Position numbers and translations under genes: made by a program
Assembly (NCBI RefSeq): GCF_000621525.1
Contig: NZ_JHYC01000007.1
Location: 1 to 64,000 of the forward strand
Direction: 5' to 3'
DNA: 64,000 nt
From: Legionella fairfieldensis ATCC 49588
Lineage (GTDB): Bacteria; Pseudomonadota; Gammaproteobacteria; Legionellales; Legionellaceae
The notes under the pieces: model-generated
Database searches by the model: none
What the model was told of the DNA's origin: nothing
What the model saw: the letters and a program-made list of their open reading frames with translations, nothing else
Part shown: positions 17,573-27,525 of the stretch, piece after piece
Layout of the letters: each line of letters begins with the position of its first letter
Position numbering within the stretch: position 1 is the stretch's first letter

Positions 17573-19258
17573 CTAGCTTCTCTTGTTGGGATTAATAGAA
17601 GGTAAATTATCCAGTTGTCTTGATAAAAACTCACTGGTAGCCTGCATAGAGGATAACAATGTGTCCAAGGCTGAGAATTGTTTGGTATATCGTTGGGATA
17701 AAGTAATGGCTTTGAGTGCTAATTGTTGCCGATCGTTATCAATGTCCTCTAATGACGTGTTGATTTGATTGATTCTGTTCGGTAAATTACCTTGCGGATT
17801 TATGTAATTGTCTATTAACTGATTGAATAAGACAGCCAGACCGTCTGTTATAGTGATAGAACCTCTGTCACCTGAGCTTCCTCCTAAAACAGTTAAACCA
17901 AGCCCGCTGAAATTGCCGGTGCCATTGAGTTTAACTCCGTCCGGAGAGGTAGCCCTTACACCGTCAATAGTACCTGCCAGGAGATTGCCTGGTATAAAAT
18001 CAGTAAGCATCAAACGATAGGTCCCGGCTGGTACTTGCTGGCCTGCTGAGGTGACGTGAATAGCAGGATCGGTTGCTTTTGCGGTTTTGGCAAAAAGAGT
18101 TACGATTGCTTCATAATTGTCAGCAAGTGCCTTATTGAAGATTTCGCCATCCATAACGAGTGTACCCTGCAAGTTTGTTTTGATGCCAATGTCCATGAGG
18201 CTGTCTATTGGTCCGTCTACACCTTTTAAAGCCTGGCCAATTAAATTGGACAGGTTGAACTTTAAGGAACGTATGCCAGAGTCACCTTGCATGGGACTGC
18301 TTTGTTTTGTTTCAGGATTGTAACTGGTCAATGAGTTGAGTGTGGTCATTGTTTCATTGTATTGTTTAATAAATTCATTAACCATGGTGGTAACTTGTGA
18401 TTTATTATTTGTAACTGACAAATTAATGGTTATCCCTGGTTGCGCTGTCAGCAGATTGAGATTGACCCCTTCAATAGCAGTTTTTAACTGATTAGAGCTT
18501 TGGGTTAACAAAAGTCCATTAATGTAAACCTGGCTGTCTTTGGCAGCTACGGTCTGAGTGAGTGAATTAACACCTGCGGTGGGGTCATAAGCAAGCGCAG
18601 ATAATCCTGAAGAATCCGTATTATTGCCATCGTTATCAACCACTGAAATTTTCATGGCCGAGGCTTCGCCTGTATTGGTGCTGACAAGGGTTAGTCGTGC
18701 GCCTGTGTTGTCTTGCACGATACTTGCACGGACACTGGAATTACTATTGTTGATGGCATTTTGTATAGCCAGTAAATTATCCTGGCCAGGCAAAACAGTT
18801 ATTGTTACCTGATCCTGGTCAGGATTGGCTGTAAAAATAGTATTGTCACTACTATAAGTGCCAAAATCAATGGTTATCGTACCACTACCCAGTGGTGTGG
18901 TTGAGTTGGCTATGGGCGCAGAGGCAAGGCTATGCTGTGTTGCCAGTTGTTGAATTTGAATTTGATAATCACCTCCTGCTACCGTATTGTCTGTAATAGA
19001 CGCAGTAAGGGCTTTCGTGTCGCTGACGTTTGTTGTTAAAGAATGGTATTGATGAGGATCACTGAGTTTAGCAAGAGATGATTGTAACTTTGACAGAGAG
19101 CTTTTAATTTGACCCATCGCTGATAGTTGGGTTGTTAATTTTGCTTCTTGTCTATCCAATCTATCTTTTGCGGGGGTAATATCTGCTTTTACTAATGATT
19201 CAACAATGGATTTGACGTCCAGCCCTGAACCTATTCCGGGAGAAGATATACCTGGCAC
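17573..19258 (-). CDS. fliD: Flagellar filament cap protein FliD (HAP2)
   Basis: FliD forms the cap at the tip of the filament under which flagellin monomers fold. The N-terminus GISSPGIGSGLDVKSIVESL is the classic FliD start and leads into a coiled-coil D0/D1 region. A large variable beta-rich middle follows, and then a C-terminal helix with NRINQINTSLEDIDNDRQQL and SQRYTKQFSALDTLLSSMQA. Length is 561 residues. The start codon is GTG at 19258 with AAGGAA about eight bases upstream. It lies 89 bases after flaA, downstream of a terminator, so it may have its own promoter in addition to read-through. Confidence 0.95.
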   Translation of the reverse strand: MPGISSPGIGSGLDVKSIVESLVKADITPAKDRLDRQEAKLTTQLSAMGQIKSSLSKLQSSLAKLSDPHQYHSLTTNVSDTKALTASITDNTVAGGDYQIQIQQLATQHSLASAPIANSTTPLGSGTITIDFGTYSSDNTIFTANPDQDQVTITVLPGQDNLLAIQNAINNSNSSVRASIVQDNTGARLTLVSTNTGEASAMKISVVDNDGNNTDSSGLSALAYDPTAGVNSLTQTVAAKDSQVYINGLLLTQSSNQLKTAIEGVNLNLLTAQPGITINLSVTNNKSQVTTMVNEFIKQYNETMTTLNSLTSYNPETKQSSPMQGDSGIRSLKFNLSNLIGQALKGVDGPIDSLMDIGIKTNLQGTLVMDGEIFNKALADNYEAIVTLFAKTAKATDPAIHVTSAGQQVPAGTYRLMLTDFIPGNLLAGTIDGVRATSPDGVKLNGTGNFSGLGLTVLGGSSGDRGSITITDGLAVLFNQLIDNYINPQGNLPNRINQINTSLEDIDNDRQQLALKAITLSQRYTKQFSALDTLLSSMQATSEFLSRQLDNLPSINPNKRS

Positions 19259-19279
19259 GATGAAAATTCCTTATCATTA

Positions 19280-19308
19280 ATTAAACATTTGCTTTCAGCC
19301 GATGTAAA
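19280..19308 (-). promoter_or_regulatory. Possible sigma-70-type promoter for fliD
   Basis: On the minus strand TTTACA (19308-19303) and TTTAAT (19285-19280) are separated by 17 bases, just before fliD and immediately after the flaA terminator stem. The match is modest. No sigma-28 or sigma-54 element was found in this spacer. Confidence 0.3.
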
Positions 19309-19340
19309 AAATATCATGCAGGTTATTAACCTGCATGATA
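19306..19340 (-). terminator. Intrinsic terminator after flaA
   Basis: A perfect 13-base inverted repeat (arms 19312-19324 and 19328-19340, core ATGCAGGTT / AACCTGCAT) with a three-base loop follows the flaA stop by seven bases. On the minus strand the stem is followed by a run of six T (19311-19306). This is a strong rho-independent terminator. It should give much more flaA than fliD/fliS mRNA, as is usual for flagellin. Confidence 0.85.
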
Positions 19341-19347
19341 AACCGTA

Positions 19348-20781
19348 TTATCCCAGTAATTTCAATACAGATTGAGGCAAGCTGTTGGCTTGCGCAAGCA
19401 TTGCTGTACCAGCTTGTTGCAAGATCTGACCTTTTGTCAAGTTTGCAGTTTCTGCAGCAAAGTCAGTATCCTGAATTCGACTTCTGGCTGCTGAAAGGTT
19501 TTCTTGAACGTTTTGCAGGTTTGCAATAGTCAAATCAAAGCGGTTTTGCAGGGCACCCATCGCCGCTCGGTTAGAATTTACCGCAGAAAGCGCTGAGTCA
19601 ATTCGCATAATCGCTTCTTGTGCGCCGTCTATGGTAGTGACATCGATACTGGAAACTCCTCTGGCATCCAATGCTACAGTATCATTTGTCAAACCAAGCG
19701 TTGCAATAGTACCACCAAACGTAATTGCGCTACTTGCAGTGAACGAAAGAGTACCGCGTAGTGTACCGCCAGTAAAATCACCACCGGCATTGACTAATCC
19801 ATCGGTTCCCGCAACAAAACCGGTACCACTTTCTACAATAACAATATTGCTACCGTCATGAGCGGTCAGCGTTATATCACCGCCATTGAGGCTGGCAATA
19901 ACACCTGTCTGGCTGCTCATGTTATTAATACCAGTAATTAAGCTACTGTTAGATAAGGCAGTTGATACATCAAGGCTGGTGAAAATATCTACGCCATTAA
20001 TAGTAAGGTTATAAGTATCTGCGGCAGTACCACCGATACCAGCAACGGTTGTCGTTCCTTCTGTAATCGCTGTAGCCTGAAGATCAGATATACCTGCCGC
20101 TCTGATTGCCGCCAGTTTTGCATAAGCAGAATCAGAAGTCTGACTGGTTGTATTCTCACCTACAAATCCGGCACTGGAACTGATGCTGGTTGGCGCACCA
20201 GAACCTAATGCTACGGTAATATCGGTCGCAGCACCAGCTGATACAGCAGTTCCTGTTACTGAAGCAAGAGAACCAATAGCAGATGCCATGAGACTACCAA
20301 TAGTGAAGCTAATAGTCTGGTTTGCATTAGCTCCAACCTGGAAACTGGCGTGAGAAAACGAGCCATTGAGAATACTTTGGCCGTTATATTGGGTGTCTTG
20401 CGCGTTTCTATTAATTTCTTGTTGCAACTGGCTGATTTCCTGTTGAATTGCATGGCTGTCTTCTGAATTGTTAGTTGAGTTGGCAGCTTGTAATGCTAAT
20501 TGTCTCATGCGTTGCAAAATACTGGTTGTTTCCTGCATCGCACCTTCAGCAGTTTGAGCCAGGGAGATCCCGTCATTAGCGTTACGGATTGCTTGCTCCA
20601 TACCATTAACTTGAGAGGTCAAACCTTCCGATATAACCATACCTGCCGCATCGTCTTTGGCACTGTTAATTCTCAAACCAGAAGAAAGTCTCTGTATTGC
20701 AGTTTGCATTGCTTCCTGTGAGATGTTCAAATTGCGCTGAGCATTAATGGACATCACATTGGTATTTATAACTAGAGTCAT
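19348..20781 (-). CDS. flaA: Flagellin FlaA
   Basis: This is the filament subunit. The N-terminal D0/D1 part is canonical ([55 protein letters not shown]), and so is the C-terminal part ([36 protein letters not shown], final SVLKLLG). The middle (about 160-380) is a variable surface region rich in Ala, Gly, Ser and Thr. The start at 20781 has GAGGAGA nearby (GGAG nine bases upstream); the open frame extends 14 codons further without reason. Length is 477 residues. The conserved ends are the parts sensed by NAIP5 and TLR5 in mammals (established knowledge). The usual Legionella flaG gene between flaA and fliD is absent. Confidence 0.96.
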   Translation of the reverse strand: MTLVINTNVMSINAQRNLNISQEAMQTAIQRLSSGLRINSAKDDAAGMVISEGLTSQVNGMEQAIRNANDGISLAQTAEGAMQETTSILQRMRQLALQAANSTNNSEDSHAIQQEISQLQQEINRNAQDTQYNGQSILNGSFSHASFQVGANANQTISFTIGSLMASAIGSLASVTGTAVSAGAATDITVALGSGAPTSISSSAGFVGENTTSQTSDSAYAKLAAIRAAGISDLQATAITEGTTTVAGIGGTAADTYNLTINGVDIFTSLDVSTALSNSSLITGINNMSSQTGVIASLNGGDITLTAHDGSNIVIVESGTGFVAGTDGLVNAGGDFTGGTLRGTLSFTASSAITFGGTIATLGLTNDTVALDARGVSSIDVTTIDGAQEAIMRIDSALSAVNSNRAAMGALQNRFDLTIANLQNVQENLSAARSRIQDTDFAAETANLTKGQILQQAGTAMLAQANSLPQSVLKLLG

Positions 20782-20867
20782 AACTAGAATCTCCTCGACC
20801 TGATCCCTGGATACGGGATTCACCCTATACTCGATAAATTTTCAGTAATTTACCGAACCCGCTATAG

Positions 20868-20894
20868 TTATCGGTGAAGAGGGAAAAAACTTTA
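20868..20894 (-). promoter_or_regulatory. Sigma-28 (FliA) promoter of flaA
   Basis: On the minus strand TAAAGTTT (20894-20887), an 11-base spacer and ACCGATAA (20875-20868) match the FliA consensus TAAAGTTT-N11-GCCGATAA at 15 of 16 positions. It lies about 87 bases before the flaA ATG. It places flaA in the last class of the flagellar cascade. Confidence 0.9.
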
Positions 20895-21119
20895 GAGTAA
20901 GGGATATTTTTAATTTAAAAAAACGAGTTAAAATAAATACTTATCTTTATAATAAAACATCATGTTCATTTTGTTGTCCGGAAGCTGTTTTATGATTCCT
21001 GGAAAGTTTAATGTGAAACAGTCCGGGGAATAACTGTCAATGAGGGTTACTTGTAGCATTCATTATGAACTGTAAGATATACTATTAAATTTTAATATCT
21101 CTATTTATGGATGCCGTGT

Positions 21120-22001
21120 ATGAGTTGGCTGAAAAAATTATTACCTTCAAAAGTTAGAACTGAAAGCTCTCAAAAAAAGGGGGTGCCTGAAGGTCTATGG
21201 GTCAAATGTTCTGGTTGCGGATCAGTGCTTTATCGTTCGGAACTCATTAAAAATTTATCTGTATGCCCAAACTGCAATCATCATCACCGCTTATCGGCAA
21301 GAGATCGCATCGCGCAATTTCTTGATGAAGCCAATCAGGAAGAAATTGCAGAGAATCTGGAGCCTGTTGATCGTTTAAAATTCAGGGATTCCAAAAAATA
21401 TAAAGACAGGATTAGCCAAGCGCAGAAATCCACGGATGAGAAGGAGGCTTTGATTGTTATAAAAGGCACTTTGATGCGTCAACCTGTGGTCGTGAGCGCC
21501 TTTGAGTTCAATTTTATGGGTGGCTCTATGGGAGCAACGGTTGGCGAGAAATTTGTGAGAGCAGTTAATGCAGCCACAGTTGAAAAAAGAGCCTATATTT
21601 GTTTCACAGCAAGCGGTGGGGCCAGGATGCAGGAAGGTTTATTTTCTCTTATGCAAATGGCAAAAACCTCAGCGGCCCTTGCCAGATTTGCCGAGACTGG
21701 TTTACCGTTTATTGTTGTCCTTACTGATCCCACCATGGGAGGGGTTTCTGCCAGTTTTGCCAGTCTGGGCGATATTATTATTGCCGAACCCAATGCATTA
21801 ATTGGTTTTGCCGGGCCTCGGGTTATTGAGCAGACGGTGAGGCAAACTCTGCCGGAGGGTTTTCAGCGCAGTGAGTTTTTGCTGGAGCATGGTCATATTG
21901 ATATGATTGTAGATCGTAAATCGCTTCGTACAACGGTTGCTGAGCTTGTGGCAAAAATGTCACATCGAGAATTGTTAGACTCAAACAATGAAATGCTATA
22001 A
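21120..22001 (+). CDS. accD: Acetyl-CoA carboxylase carboxyltransferase subunit beta
   Basis: AccD, together with AccA, carboxylates acetyl-CoA to malonyl-CoA, the first committed step of fatty-acid synthesis. A zinc finger is visible at Cys30, Cys33, Cys49 and Cys52 (counted from [10 protein letters not shown]). The crotonase-fold core has [35 protein letters not shown] and [17 protein letters not shown] use the ATG at 21120 because AccD proteins begin MSWLKKL; an ATG three codons earlier is in frame. Length is 293 residues. It overlaps folC by 14 bases, as accD and folC often pair in gammaproteobacteria. Confidence 0.96.
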   Translation: MSWLKKLLPSKVRTESSQKKGVPEGLWVKCSGCGSVLYRSELIKNLSVCPNCNHHHRLSARDRIAQFLDEANQEEIAENLEPVDRLKFRDSKKYKDRISQAQKSTDEKEALIVIKGTLMRQPVVVSAFEFNFMGGSMGATVGEKFVRAVNAATVEKRAYICFTASGGARMQEGLFSLMQMAKTSAALARFAETGLPFIVVLTDPTMGGVSASFASLGDIIIAEPNALIGFAGPRVIEQTVRQTLPEGFQRSEFLLEHGHIDMIVDRKSLRTTVAELVAKMSHRELLDSNNEML

Positions 22002-23280
22002 TAATTTTTCAGTGAGTCAATGGGTTGATTATCTTGAAAATCGTTATCTGCAAGAAATTCAATTAGGCCTATCGCGTATAAAACAGGTTGCTGAAGCCCT
22101 TGATCTAACGCATCCAAAGGCCAAAATTATCACTGTTGCCGGAACAAATGGGAAAGGATCGACAGTAGCGTCTTTGGAGGCAATTTATCTGACAGCGGGT
22201 TACCAGGTTGGTTCTTATACTTCACCTCACTTACTCACATTTAATGAACGAATAGGCATTAACCAGCAAAAGATCACCGATGAGCAATTATGTGGTGCTC
22301 TTTCAGTAATCGAAGAAGGGAGAAAGACAATCCCTTTAACTTATTTTGAAATGGCAACCTTGGCTGCCTTATGGCATTTTAAGCAGCATGCTTTGGATTT
22401 AATAATTCTGGAAGTGGGCCTTGGTGGTCGTTTGGATGCTACTAATATTATTGATGCTGATTTGGCAATTATTACAACGATTGACTTCGATCATCAGGCT
22501 TTCCTGGGTGATACAAAAGAAAAAATTGGTTATGAAAAGGCTGGCATAATAAGGGCTGGCAAGCCACTCATTTTCGCTGATAAAAATCCGCCTGAAAGCG
22601 TAGTGAATCGAGCACGTGCGTTGAATTCACCGCTTTATTTTAAGGGGGATGTCTATGATTACACAGTAAGTGAGAAGACTCTGAAATTTGTATTTCAGAA
22701 AAAAGTGATTAACTTGCCTTATCCAAAATTACATTGTAATTCGGTGGCTGCTGCTATCATGGCCAGTTTTATTATGGAAACCGAGTTACCGGTAAATCAG
22801 GTCCATGTACAAAAGGCATTTAAAAATAGAACATTACCCGGCAGATTACAATTTATAGCCGAGCCAGTGCGAACGCTGCTTGATGTTGCGCATAATCCGC
22901 AAGCAGCAAAATATCTTGCTGAATTTATTAATAATTTTCCTGATAAAACAACGATTCACGTTGTATTTTCAGCGTTAAGCGATAAAGATATTCCCGCATT
23001 GATTGAGCCACTACAGAAAGAGGGAGCTTATTGGTATCTTGCTGGTTTGACAGGGAAACGTGCCGCTACAAAAGAACAATTAATGGCAACATTTAACTCA
23101 AATGACAAGGTATCTTATTATCAAAACCCTTTGTTAGCCTATCAGACAGCCTGTAGTCGGGCGGGAGAACGGGATTTAATCGTAGTTTATGGTTCTTTTA
23201 TTACAGTGGCTACAGTTTTACAATATTTGAGTGAGCGGGGTTATGTTGACAAATCGCCTGTTTGCAGCTTAAGCTGCTAA
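21988..23280 (+). CDS. folC: Bifunctional folylpolyglutamate / dihydrofolate synthase
   Basis: FolC adds glutamate to dihydropteroate and to reduced folates. The Mur-ligase-type ATP site is [20 protein letters not shown] (about residue 49). Then come [13 protein letters not shown], the Mg-binding [14 protein letters not shown], and [20 protein letters not shown]. The C-terminal domain carries LPGRLQFI and [17 protein letters not shown]. Length is 430 residues, normal. It starts inside the end of accD, and dedD-like follows after 87 bases. Confidence 0.95.
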   Translation: MKCYNNFSVSQWVDYLENRYLQEIQLGLSRIKQVAEALDLTHPKAKIITVAGTNGKGSTVASLEAIYLTAGYQVGSYTSPHLLTFNERIGINQQKITDEQLCGALSVIEEGRKTIPLTYFEMATLAALWHFKQHALDLIILEVGLGGRLDATNIIDADLAIITTIDFDHQAFLGDTKEKIGYEKAGIIRAGKPLIFADKNPPESVVNRARALNSPLYFKGDVYDYTVSEKTLKFVFQKKVINLPYPKLHCNSVAAAIMASFIMETELPVNQVHVQKAFKNRTLPGRLQFIAEPVRTLLDVAHNPQAAKYLAEFINNFPDKTTIHVVFSALSDKDIPALIEPLQKEGAYWYLAGLTGKRAATKEQLMATFNSNDKVSYYQNPLLAYQTACSRAGERDLIVVYGSFITVATVLQYLSERGYVDKSPVCSLSC

Positions 23281-23367
23281 GTTTCAAGACCTTTTTTATG
23301 GTCTGAATTTACACAGCTTAGTCCAGAATAATCGGATTGCTACTAAACTATAGCTCTAGGAGATAGA

Positions 23368-24168
23368 ATGAAACTAGTGATAGACGAGCGTGTCAAGCAT
23401 CGCCTTATAGGTCTTGCTGTTATCTTATCGATAGGCGCTATTTTCGCACCAGCTATTATGAAAAAATCCAATCAACGGTTTGATAATAATGTAAACCTCT
23501 CCGTTGAACTACCTCCAAAGCCAGCCCATCCCAATGTCGCTATGGTTGAAAAAGAAGCCATGTTTCAAACAATAAAAGTTGCACATGTGGAAATACCGGA
23601 TGATCCGGAAGAGCAAGACCAATCTCTTGCAACCTTTGCTAAAGCGGAGCCTTTAAGCCAAAGGAATGAAATTAAAGCAACATCAATGGAACTAGAGCCG
23701 GCCGTTACAATAGCCACTAAAATAGGGAAGGCGGCAAAACCTCTTAAAACAGACCGTCTTGCAAAAGCAATGTCGACTAAAGTAACAACCCCTGAAGTTG
23801 CGGCTCGACAAACTATCACAAAAAAATCACTTTCTTTCGCTAAAGTTGCTCCTAAAGGAAAAAACAGGCCCGAGGTTATTGCCAAAATTAAAAAAACAGT
23901 TAAACCCATACCAAAAACAACTGTAAAAGGTGCTTATGGAGTCCAATTGGCTACGTTTGCCAAACGAAATAATGCTGACACCCTCATATCCAGATTACGT
24001 CATAAAGGGTATAAAGCTACTTATAATACGATCTCAACCCCACAAGGGACTGTTTATAAAGTGATAGTGGGCCAAATGCCGCAAAAAGAAAAAGCACGGC
24101 TGTTACAAAGGCAATTGGCTGACGCGGTACAAATTAAGGGATTCATTGTAACTACAGGCCAGGGATAA
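23368..24168 (+). CDS. DedD-like SPOR-domain inner-membrane protein
   Basis: This is a bitopic cell-division-type protein: a short cytoplasmic head, one membrane helix at about residues 11-30 (RLIGLAVILSIGAIFAPAIM), a long Lys/Thr/Pro-rich disordered periplasmic linker, and a C-terminal SPOR domain (YGVQLATFAKRNNADTLISR to the end) that binds septal peptidoglycan. The ribosome binding site is AGGAGA. The folC-dedD-cvpA order is the same as in E. coli, which supports the DedD assignment although the linker itself is not conserved. Confidence 0.88.
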   Translation: MKLVIDERVKHRLIGLAVILSIGAIFAPAIMKKSNQRFDNNVNLSVELPPKPAHPNVAMVEKEAMFQTIKVAHVEIPDDPEEQDQSLATFAKAEPLSQRNEIKATSMELEPAVTIATKIGKAAKPLKTDRLAKAMSTKVTTPEVAARQTITKKSLSFAKVAPKGKNRPEVIAKIKKTVKPIPKTTVKGAYGVQLATFAKRNNADTLISRLRHKGYKATYNTISTPQGTVYKVIVGQMPQKEKARLLQRQLADAVQIKGFIVTTGQG

Positions 24169-24174
24169 AAAACT

Positions 24175-24759
24175 ATGTTGCATTGGGTCGATATAGTAAT
24201 AATCGTCGTTATTGCTCTATCTGTTTTGACAGGTTTGGTGAGAGGATTTGTAAAAGAGCTTATTGCCCTTTGTGTCTGGATTCTGGCAATCTGGGCCGCT
24301 TTTAAGTATTCACAAAATCTGGACCCATGGCTACAAAGGTTTATTGTGGATAAGACAGCAAGAACAGCGACTGCTTTTATTTTAATGATGCTTGCTATTT
24401 TGATTGTTGGTGGTATAGCGAATGCTTTATTAAGTTTTATCTTGAAACGCTCTGGTCTAAGTAGTATGGACCGTATTTTTGGCATGGGATTTGGTTTTAT
24501 TCGTGGAATATTTCTTGTCGCTTTAGTTATGGTTGTTATTAAGATGACCTCTCTGCCTCACAAAGAATATTCTCACGAATCAAAATTATATGCCAAGTTT
24601 GATCCTGTAGTTAACTGGCTTTATGATCTCTTGCCTGATTTTGTTCATAAAGCAAAAATATTTGATAATAAGTTGTCTCCAACCAGTCCTCCTGACAAAG
24701 CCGAGCTTGATAAATCAGCCAGTATTATTGATTTTGTCCCGGAATTTTCTGATGCTTAG
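24175..24759 (+). CDS. cvpA: CvpA family membrane protein
   Basis: This is an inner-membrane protein of the CvpA (colicin V production) family with four hydrophobic helices. Typical segments are DIVIIVVIALSVLTGLVRGF at the start and SSMDRIFGMGFGFIRGIFLV in the middle. It has 194 residues and an Asp/Ser-rich cytoplasmic tail. It begins six bases after the dedD-like gene. In E. coli purF comes next; here the operon ends and an accessory gene follows. The molecular function of CvpA is not settled. Confidence 0.9.
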   Translation: MLHWVDIVIIVVIALSVLTGLVRGFVKELIALCVWILAIWAAFKYSQNLDPWLQRFIVDKTARTATAFILMMLAILIVGGIANALLSFILKRSGLSSMDRIFGMGFGFIRGIFLVALVMVVIKMTSLPHKEYSHESKLYAKFDPVVNWLYDLLPDFVHKAKIFDNKLSPTSPPDKAELDKSASIIDFVPEFSDA

Positions 24760-24819
24760 CAACAATTAGTAACATGTCCCAAATACCCACGATCATACTA
24801 ACGTATAATATTTCTGCAT

Positions 24820-24857
24820 TTTAATTAGCCCTTAATTAGTCATTTTATTGATATAAA
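24820..24857 (+). promoter_or_regulatory. PmrA-like tandem box upstream of the glycosyltransferase gene
   Basis: 24820-24839 reads tTTAATtag-CC-cTTAATtag: two TTAAT half-sites whose starts are 11 bases apart, the spacing of the Legionella PmrA consensus. The last three bases of each half differ from the consensus (TAG instead of ATT), but identically in both halves. A TATAAA hexamer (24852-24857) follows 12 bases later. It is about 80 bases before the gene start. The surrounding DNA is very AT-rich, so chance is a real alternative. Confidence 0.5.
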
Positions 24858-24917
24858 TTTGTAAATATTGTTAATTATATTTACAATTATTGTAAGACAA
24901 TCCATATAATATTAATT

Positions 24918-26324
24918 ATGCCAGACGATGTAATATTAAATAGCCAACCTATTCCTAAAACCTTACATGTGGTATGGGTAGGTGGTCCTATTTATCCTGA
25001 ATACTTAAAATCCTTGCAAAGAGTAGTGGAAGCTGCAAAACGAGGTGGTTACCAAGTCAATTTATGGTTAGACGATGAGAAAAATTATTTTAAAACTGCT
25101 GTTAAAGAACAGTTACATATTCCTAATCTAAGGCTTAGAGATATTAAAAATGAACTTTTAGCTCCTTTAAGCAAAGATCCTTTTTATCAAGGTCAAGATT
25201 CTGGTTTTCCTTTGAAGCCAGAGGAGAAACCTGGAGACCGAGCCAAACTTTTTCAACACAACATTGAACGCGAACTCATCGGATTTAAAAATTTTGCTGC
25301 TGCTTCAGATCTTATCAGGTATGAAATTTTACGTAAGGAAGGAGGATGGTACTTCGATACAGATACTTATTTCAAGGATCTTGGTCCGCCGACAGCGCCT
25401 CATTTTCGAGAAGATATAGAGCAAGCAAAAAAACCTTATTCTGCACGAATAAAATGGGCTCTGGATGCCTATGTAGGAGAATATAAATCCTACTTATTGA
25501 CTCTCAATTCTTACAATAAATCTCATCCACCTTACCCGCCAGTAGCCCCCAACAAAAAACTACTAAACTGTATAGAGGATATAGCCGCAGAGAAAAAAGA
25601 TTCTAGAGATGTAAAAATAATGGATCTTTTTAAAGATTCACTCGCTCTGGCGCGAGCTGAAGCTCAAAAAAAACATACAATCACCTCCCTTCCTTATTTT
25701 TATCAAGAAGAAATTCCTTTATTAGGGATAAAAGCACCTATTAAAGGTTTTAAAAAGGATGGAATAAAAATTGAAGTAGCCACTGCAGATTGTGCTAATG
25801 ATGTGATAGGGGCAGTCGCCGATAATCCAGCAATAAAAGAAGCTATTCTCGATACAATTAATTTTTGTAAGAATCTAGATACGGAAAAAGCCCTAGGAGA
25901 GTCTTATATGAATAAGATGGATTTAAAACGTAATCCGGATATAAAAAACCATTTGAGAAGAAGCTATACCATGAAAGCAACAGGACCTCGTGTTTTAGCC
26001 GCAGCAATTGACAAAGTATGGGAAGAAACTCAAGCAAAAATTTTACAGACAGCAAAACCTATCATGGAAAAAAAAGAATTATTGGAAAAAGCTTCGAGAT
26101 CCTTATACTTACACAAGGTTGAATCCGTCTTGTCGAAACCTCGGGCTGCTGGATTAGAATTCATTTCAATGTACGATCAAACTTGGTTAAAAGAATCTAC
26201 AGGCAAAAAATATGCTTATGACACCAATTCCATTACTAATCCAGCTTTTTTTGCTAGAGAAGCAAAAGGAGAGACAGTAGATGAAGACCGAGCAAAAGAT
26301 CACGACCCAAAGTTAAAAAAGTGA
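24918..26324 (+). CDS. TcdA/TcdB-type DXD glycosyltransferase, candidate effector
   Basis: The N-terminal 160 residues are a GT-A sugar transferase of the Gly_transf_sug / large clostridial toxin kind. The opening strand is IPKTLHVVWVGGPI (12-25). The helix FAAASDLIRYEILRKEGGWY (126-145) leads into the DXD motif FDTDTYF, with Asp147 and Asp149 binding the metal and nucleotide sugar. The remaining 300 residues are soluble and match nothing I know. No signal peptide. The tail GETVDEDRAKDHD is acidic, like Dot/Icm signals with an E-block. Legionella effectors such as SetA and Lgt glycosylate host proteins (established knowledge). Here sugar and target are unknown. It stands alone between cvpA and convergent rodA and has no clear ribosome binding site. 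Confidence 0.8.
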   Translation: MPDDVILNSQPIPKTLHVVWVGGPIYPEYLKSLQRVVEAAKRGGYQVNLWLDDEKNYFKTAVKEQLHIPNLRLRDIKNELLAPLSKDPFYQGQDSGFPLKPEEKPGDRAKLFQHNIERELIGFKNFAAASDLIRYEILRKEGGWYFDTDTYFKDLGPPTAPHFREDIEQAKKPYSARIKWALDAYVGEYKSYLLTLNSYNKSHPPYPPVAPNKKLLNCIEDIAAEKKDSRDVKIMDLFKDSLALARAEAQKKHTITSLPYFYQEEIPLLGIKAPIKGFKKDGIKIEVATADCANDVIGAVADNPAIKEAILDTINFCKNLDTEKALGESYMNKMDLKRNPDIKNHLRRSYTMKATGPRVLAAAIDKVWEETQAKILQTAKPIMEKKELLEKASRSLYLHKVESVLSKPRAAGLEFISMYDQTWLKESTGKKYAYDTNSITNPAFFAREAKGETVDEDRAKDHDPKLKK

Positions 26325-26406
26325 AGTTAACCCTTGGAATCATTTTGTTCTACTCCTTGTCAACCTTCAATTTTACTTCGTTTCAAACCGATCCGATTAA
26401 CTGAGG

Positions 26407-27525
26407 TTAAGATAAATTATTAAATAAAATACGATGAGAGCTAATAGACATTAAAATACCAAAGCTGGCAAGAAAGGTAACCATTGCTGTTCCCCCATAG
26501 CTTACTAAAGGCAAAGGAATGCCCACTACAGGTAAAATGCCCATTACCATTCCCATATTTACAAAAGCGGAAAGGAAAAATGTCATTGCTAAACTGGCTG
26601 CTAACAGACGAGTGAAACTTGTTTGTGCATGTCTTGCAATATATAGTCCTCGCAAGGAAATCAGAATAATTAAAACGATGAGGATGCTACTGCCCACATA
26701 GCCAAATTCTTCTCCACTTACCGCAAAAATAAAATCAGTAGCGTGTTCTGGCAGGAAATTAAGATGAGATTGGCTACCCTCAAGCCATCCTTTACCGAAT
26801 ACTCCTCCTGAGCCAATAGCAATTTTGGATTGAATAATATGATATCCTGAACCTAAAGGATCTTGTTCTGGATTAAGCAGAGTATAGATTCGTTGTTTTT
26901 GATAATCATGCATAACATGCCACAACAAGGGAGCTGCGAGAACTGACAAAACGCTAATAATTAATAGAATACGCATGGGTATTCCTGCTAAAAAAATCAC
27001 ACTGAGTCCTGCAGCAACAACCATGATTGCGGTGCCTAAATCAGGTTGTTTTGCAATCAATAGAGCAGGGATAAAAATCATTAAGGAAGAAATCATCAAC
27101 GTTTTTATAGTGACAGGAATTGATTTACGATCGAAATACCAGGCGGCCATCATAGGAATTGCCAACTTCATAATTTCAGAAGGTTGAAAGCGAATCAAAC
27201 CAAGATCAAGCCAGCGTTGGGCGCCCTTACCAATTTTTCCCATCAACATGACCGCAATAAGAAGCACTAAGCCTGTACCATATAGCCAGGGGGTCCATAT
27301 TTTATACTTATGGGGTGGAATCACTGCAAAGATGAGCATGATAGCCAGTGCGAAAACAAGACGCATGGCCTGACGAAAGACCATACTTAAATTTTGATTG
27401 GAGGCACTGTATAAAATTAGCATACCAAAGGTTATTAAGATTAAAAGTAAACCCAACAAAGGTAGATCAATATGGATTGATTTCACTGTAAATCGATAAA
27501 CAGGACGAGCATGACGTGATTTCAT
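26407..27525 (-). CDS. rodA: Peptidoglycan glycosyltransferase RodA (MrdB)
   Basis: RodA is the SEDS-family polymerase of the elongasome and works with PBP2. It has about ten membrane helices over 372 residues. SEDS signatures are GKGAQRWLDLGLIRFQPSEI, IAKQPDLGTAIMVVAAGLSV, and the late LPEHATDFIFAVSGEEFGYV. The catalytic-type Asp lies in FLPEHATDFI. Its ATG overlaps the mrdA stop in ATGA, so the two are translated together. It is convergent with the glycosyltransferase effector candidate. Confidence 0.95.
   Translation of the reverse strand: MKSRHARPVYRFTVKSIHIDLPLLGLLLILITFGMLILYSASNQNLSMVFRQAMRLVFALAIMLIFAVIPPHKYKIWTPWLYGTGLVLLIAVMLMGKIGKGAQRWLDLGLIRFQPSEIMKLAIPMMAAWYFDRKSIPVTIKTLMISSLMIFIPALLIAKQPDLGTAIMVVAAGLSVIFLAGIPMRILLIISVLSVLAAPLLWHVMHDYQKQRIYTLLNPEQDPLGSGYHIIQSKIAIGSGGVFGKGWLEGSQSHLNFLPEHATDFIFAVSGEEFGYVGSSILIVLIILISLRGLYIARHAQTSFTRLLAASLAMTFFLSAFVNMGMVMGILPVVGIPLPLVSYGGTAMVTFLASFGILMSISSHRILFNNLS

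Noticed and set aside
19631..19861. Long plus-strand frame in the flagellin gene
   Set aside because: Antisense shadow of the low-complexity middle of flaA; composition follows the flaA codons.
23287..23304. AGACC-GGTCT hairpin after folC as a terminator
   Set aside because: Only five pairs, no T-run after the second arm, and the downstream dedD-like gene is probably in the same transcript.
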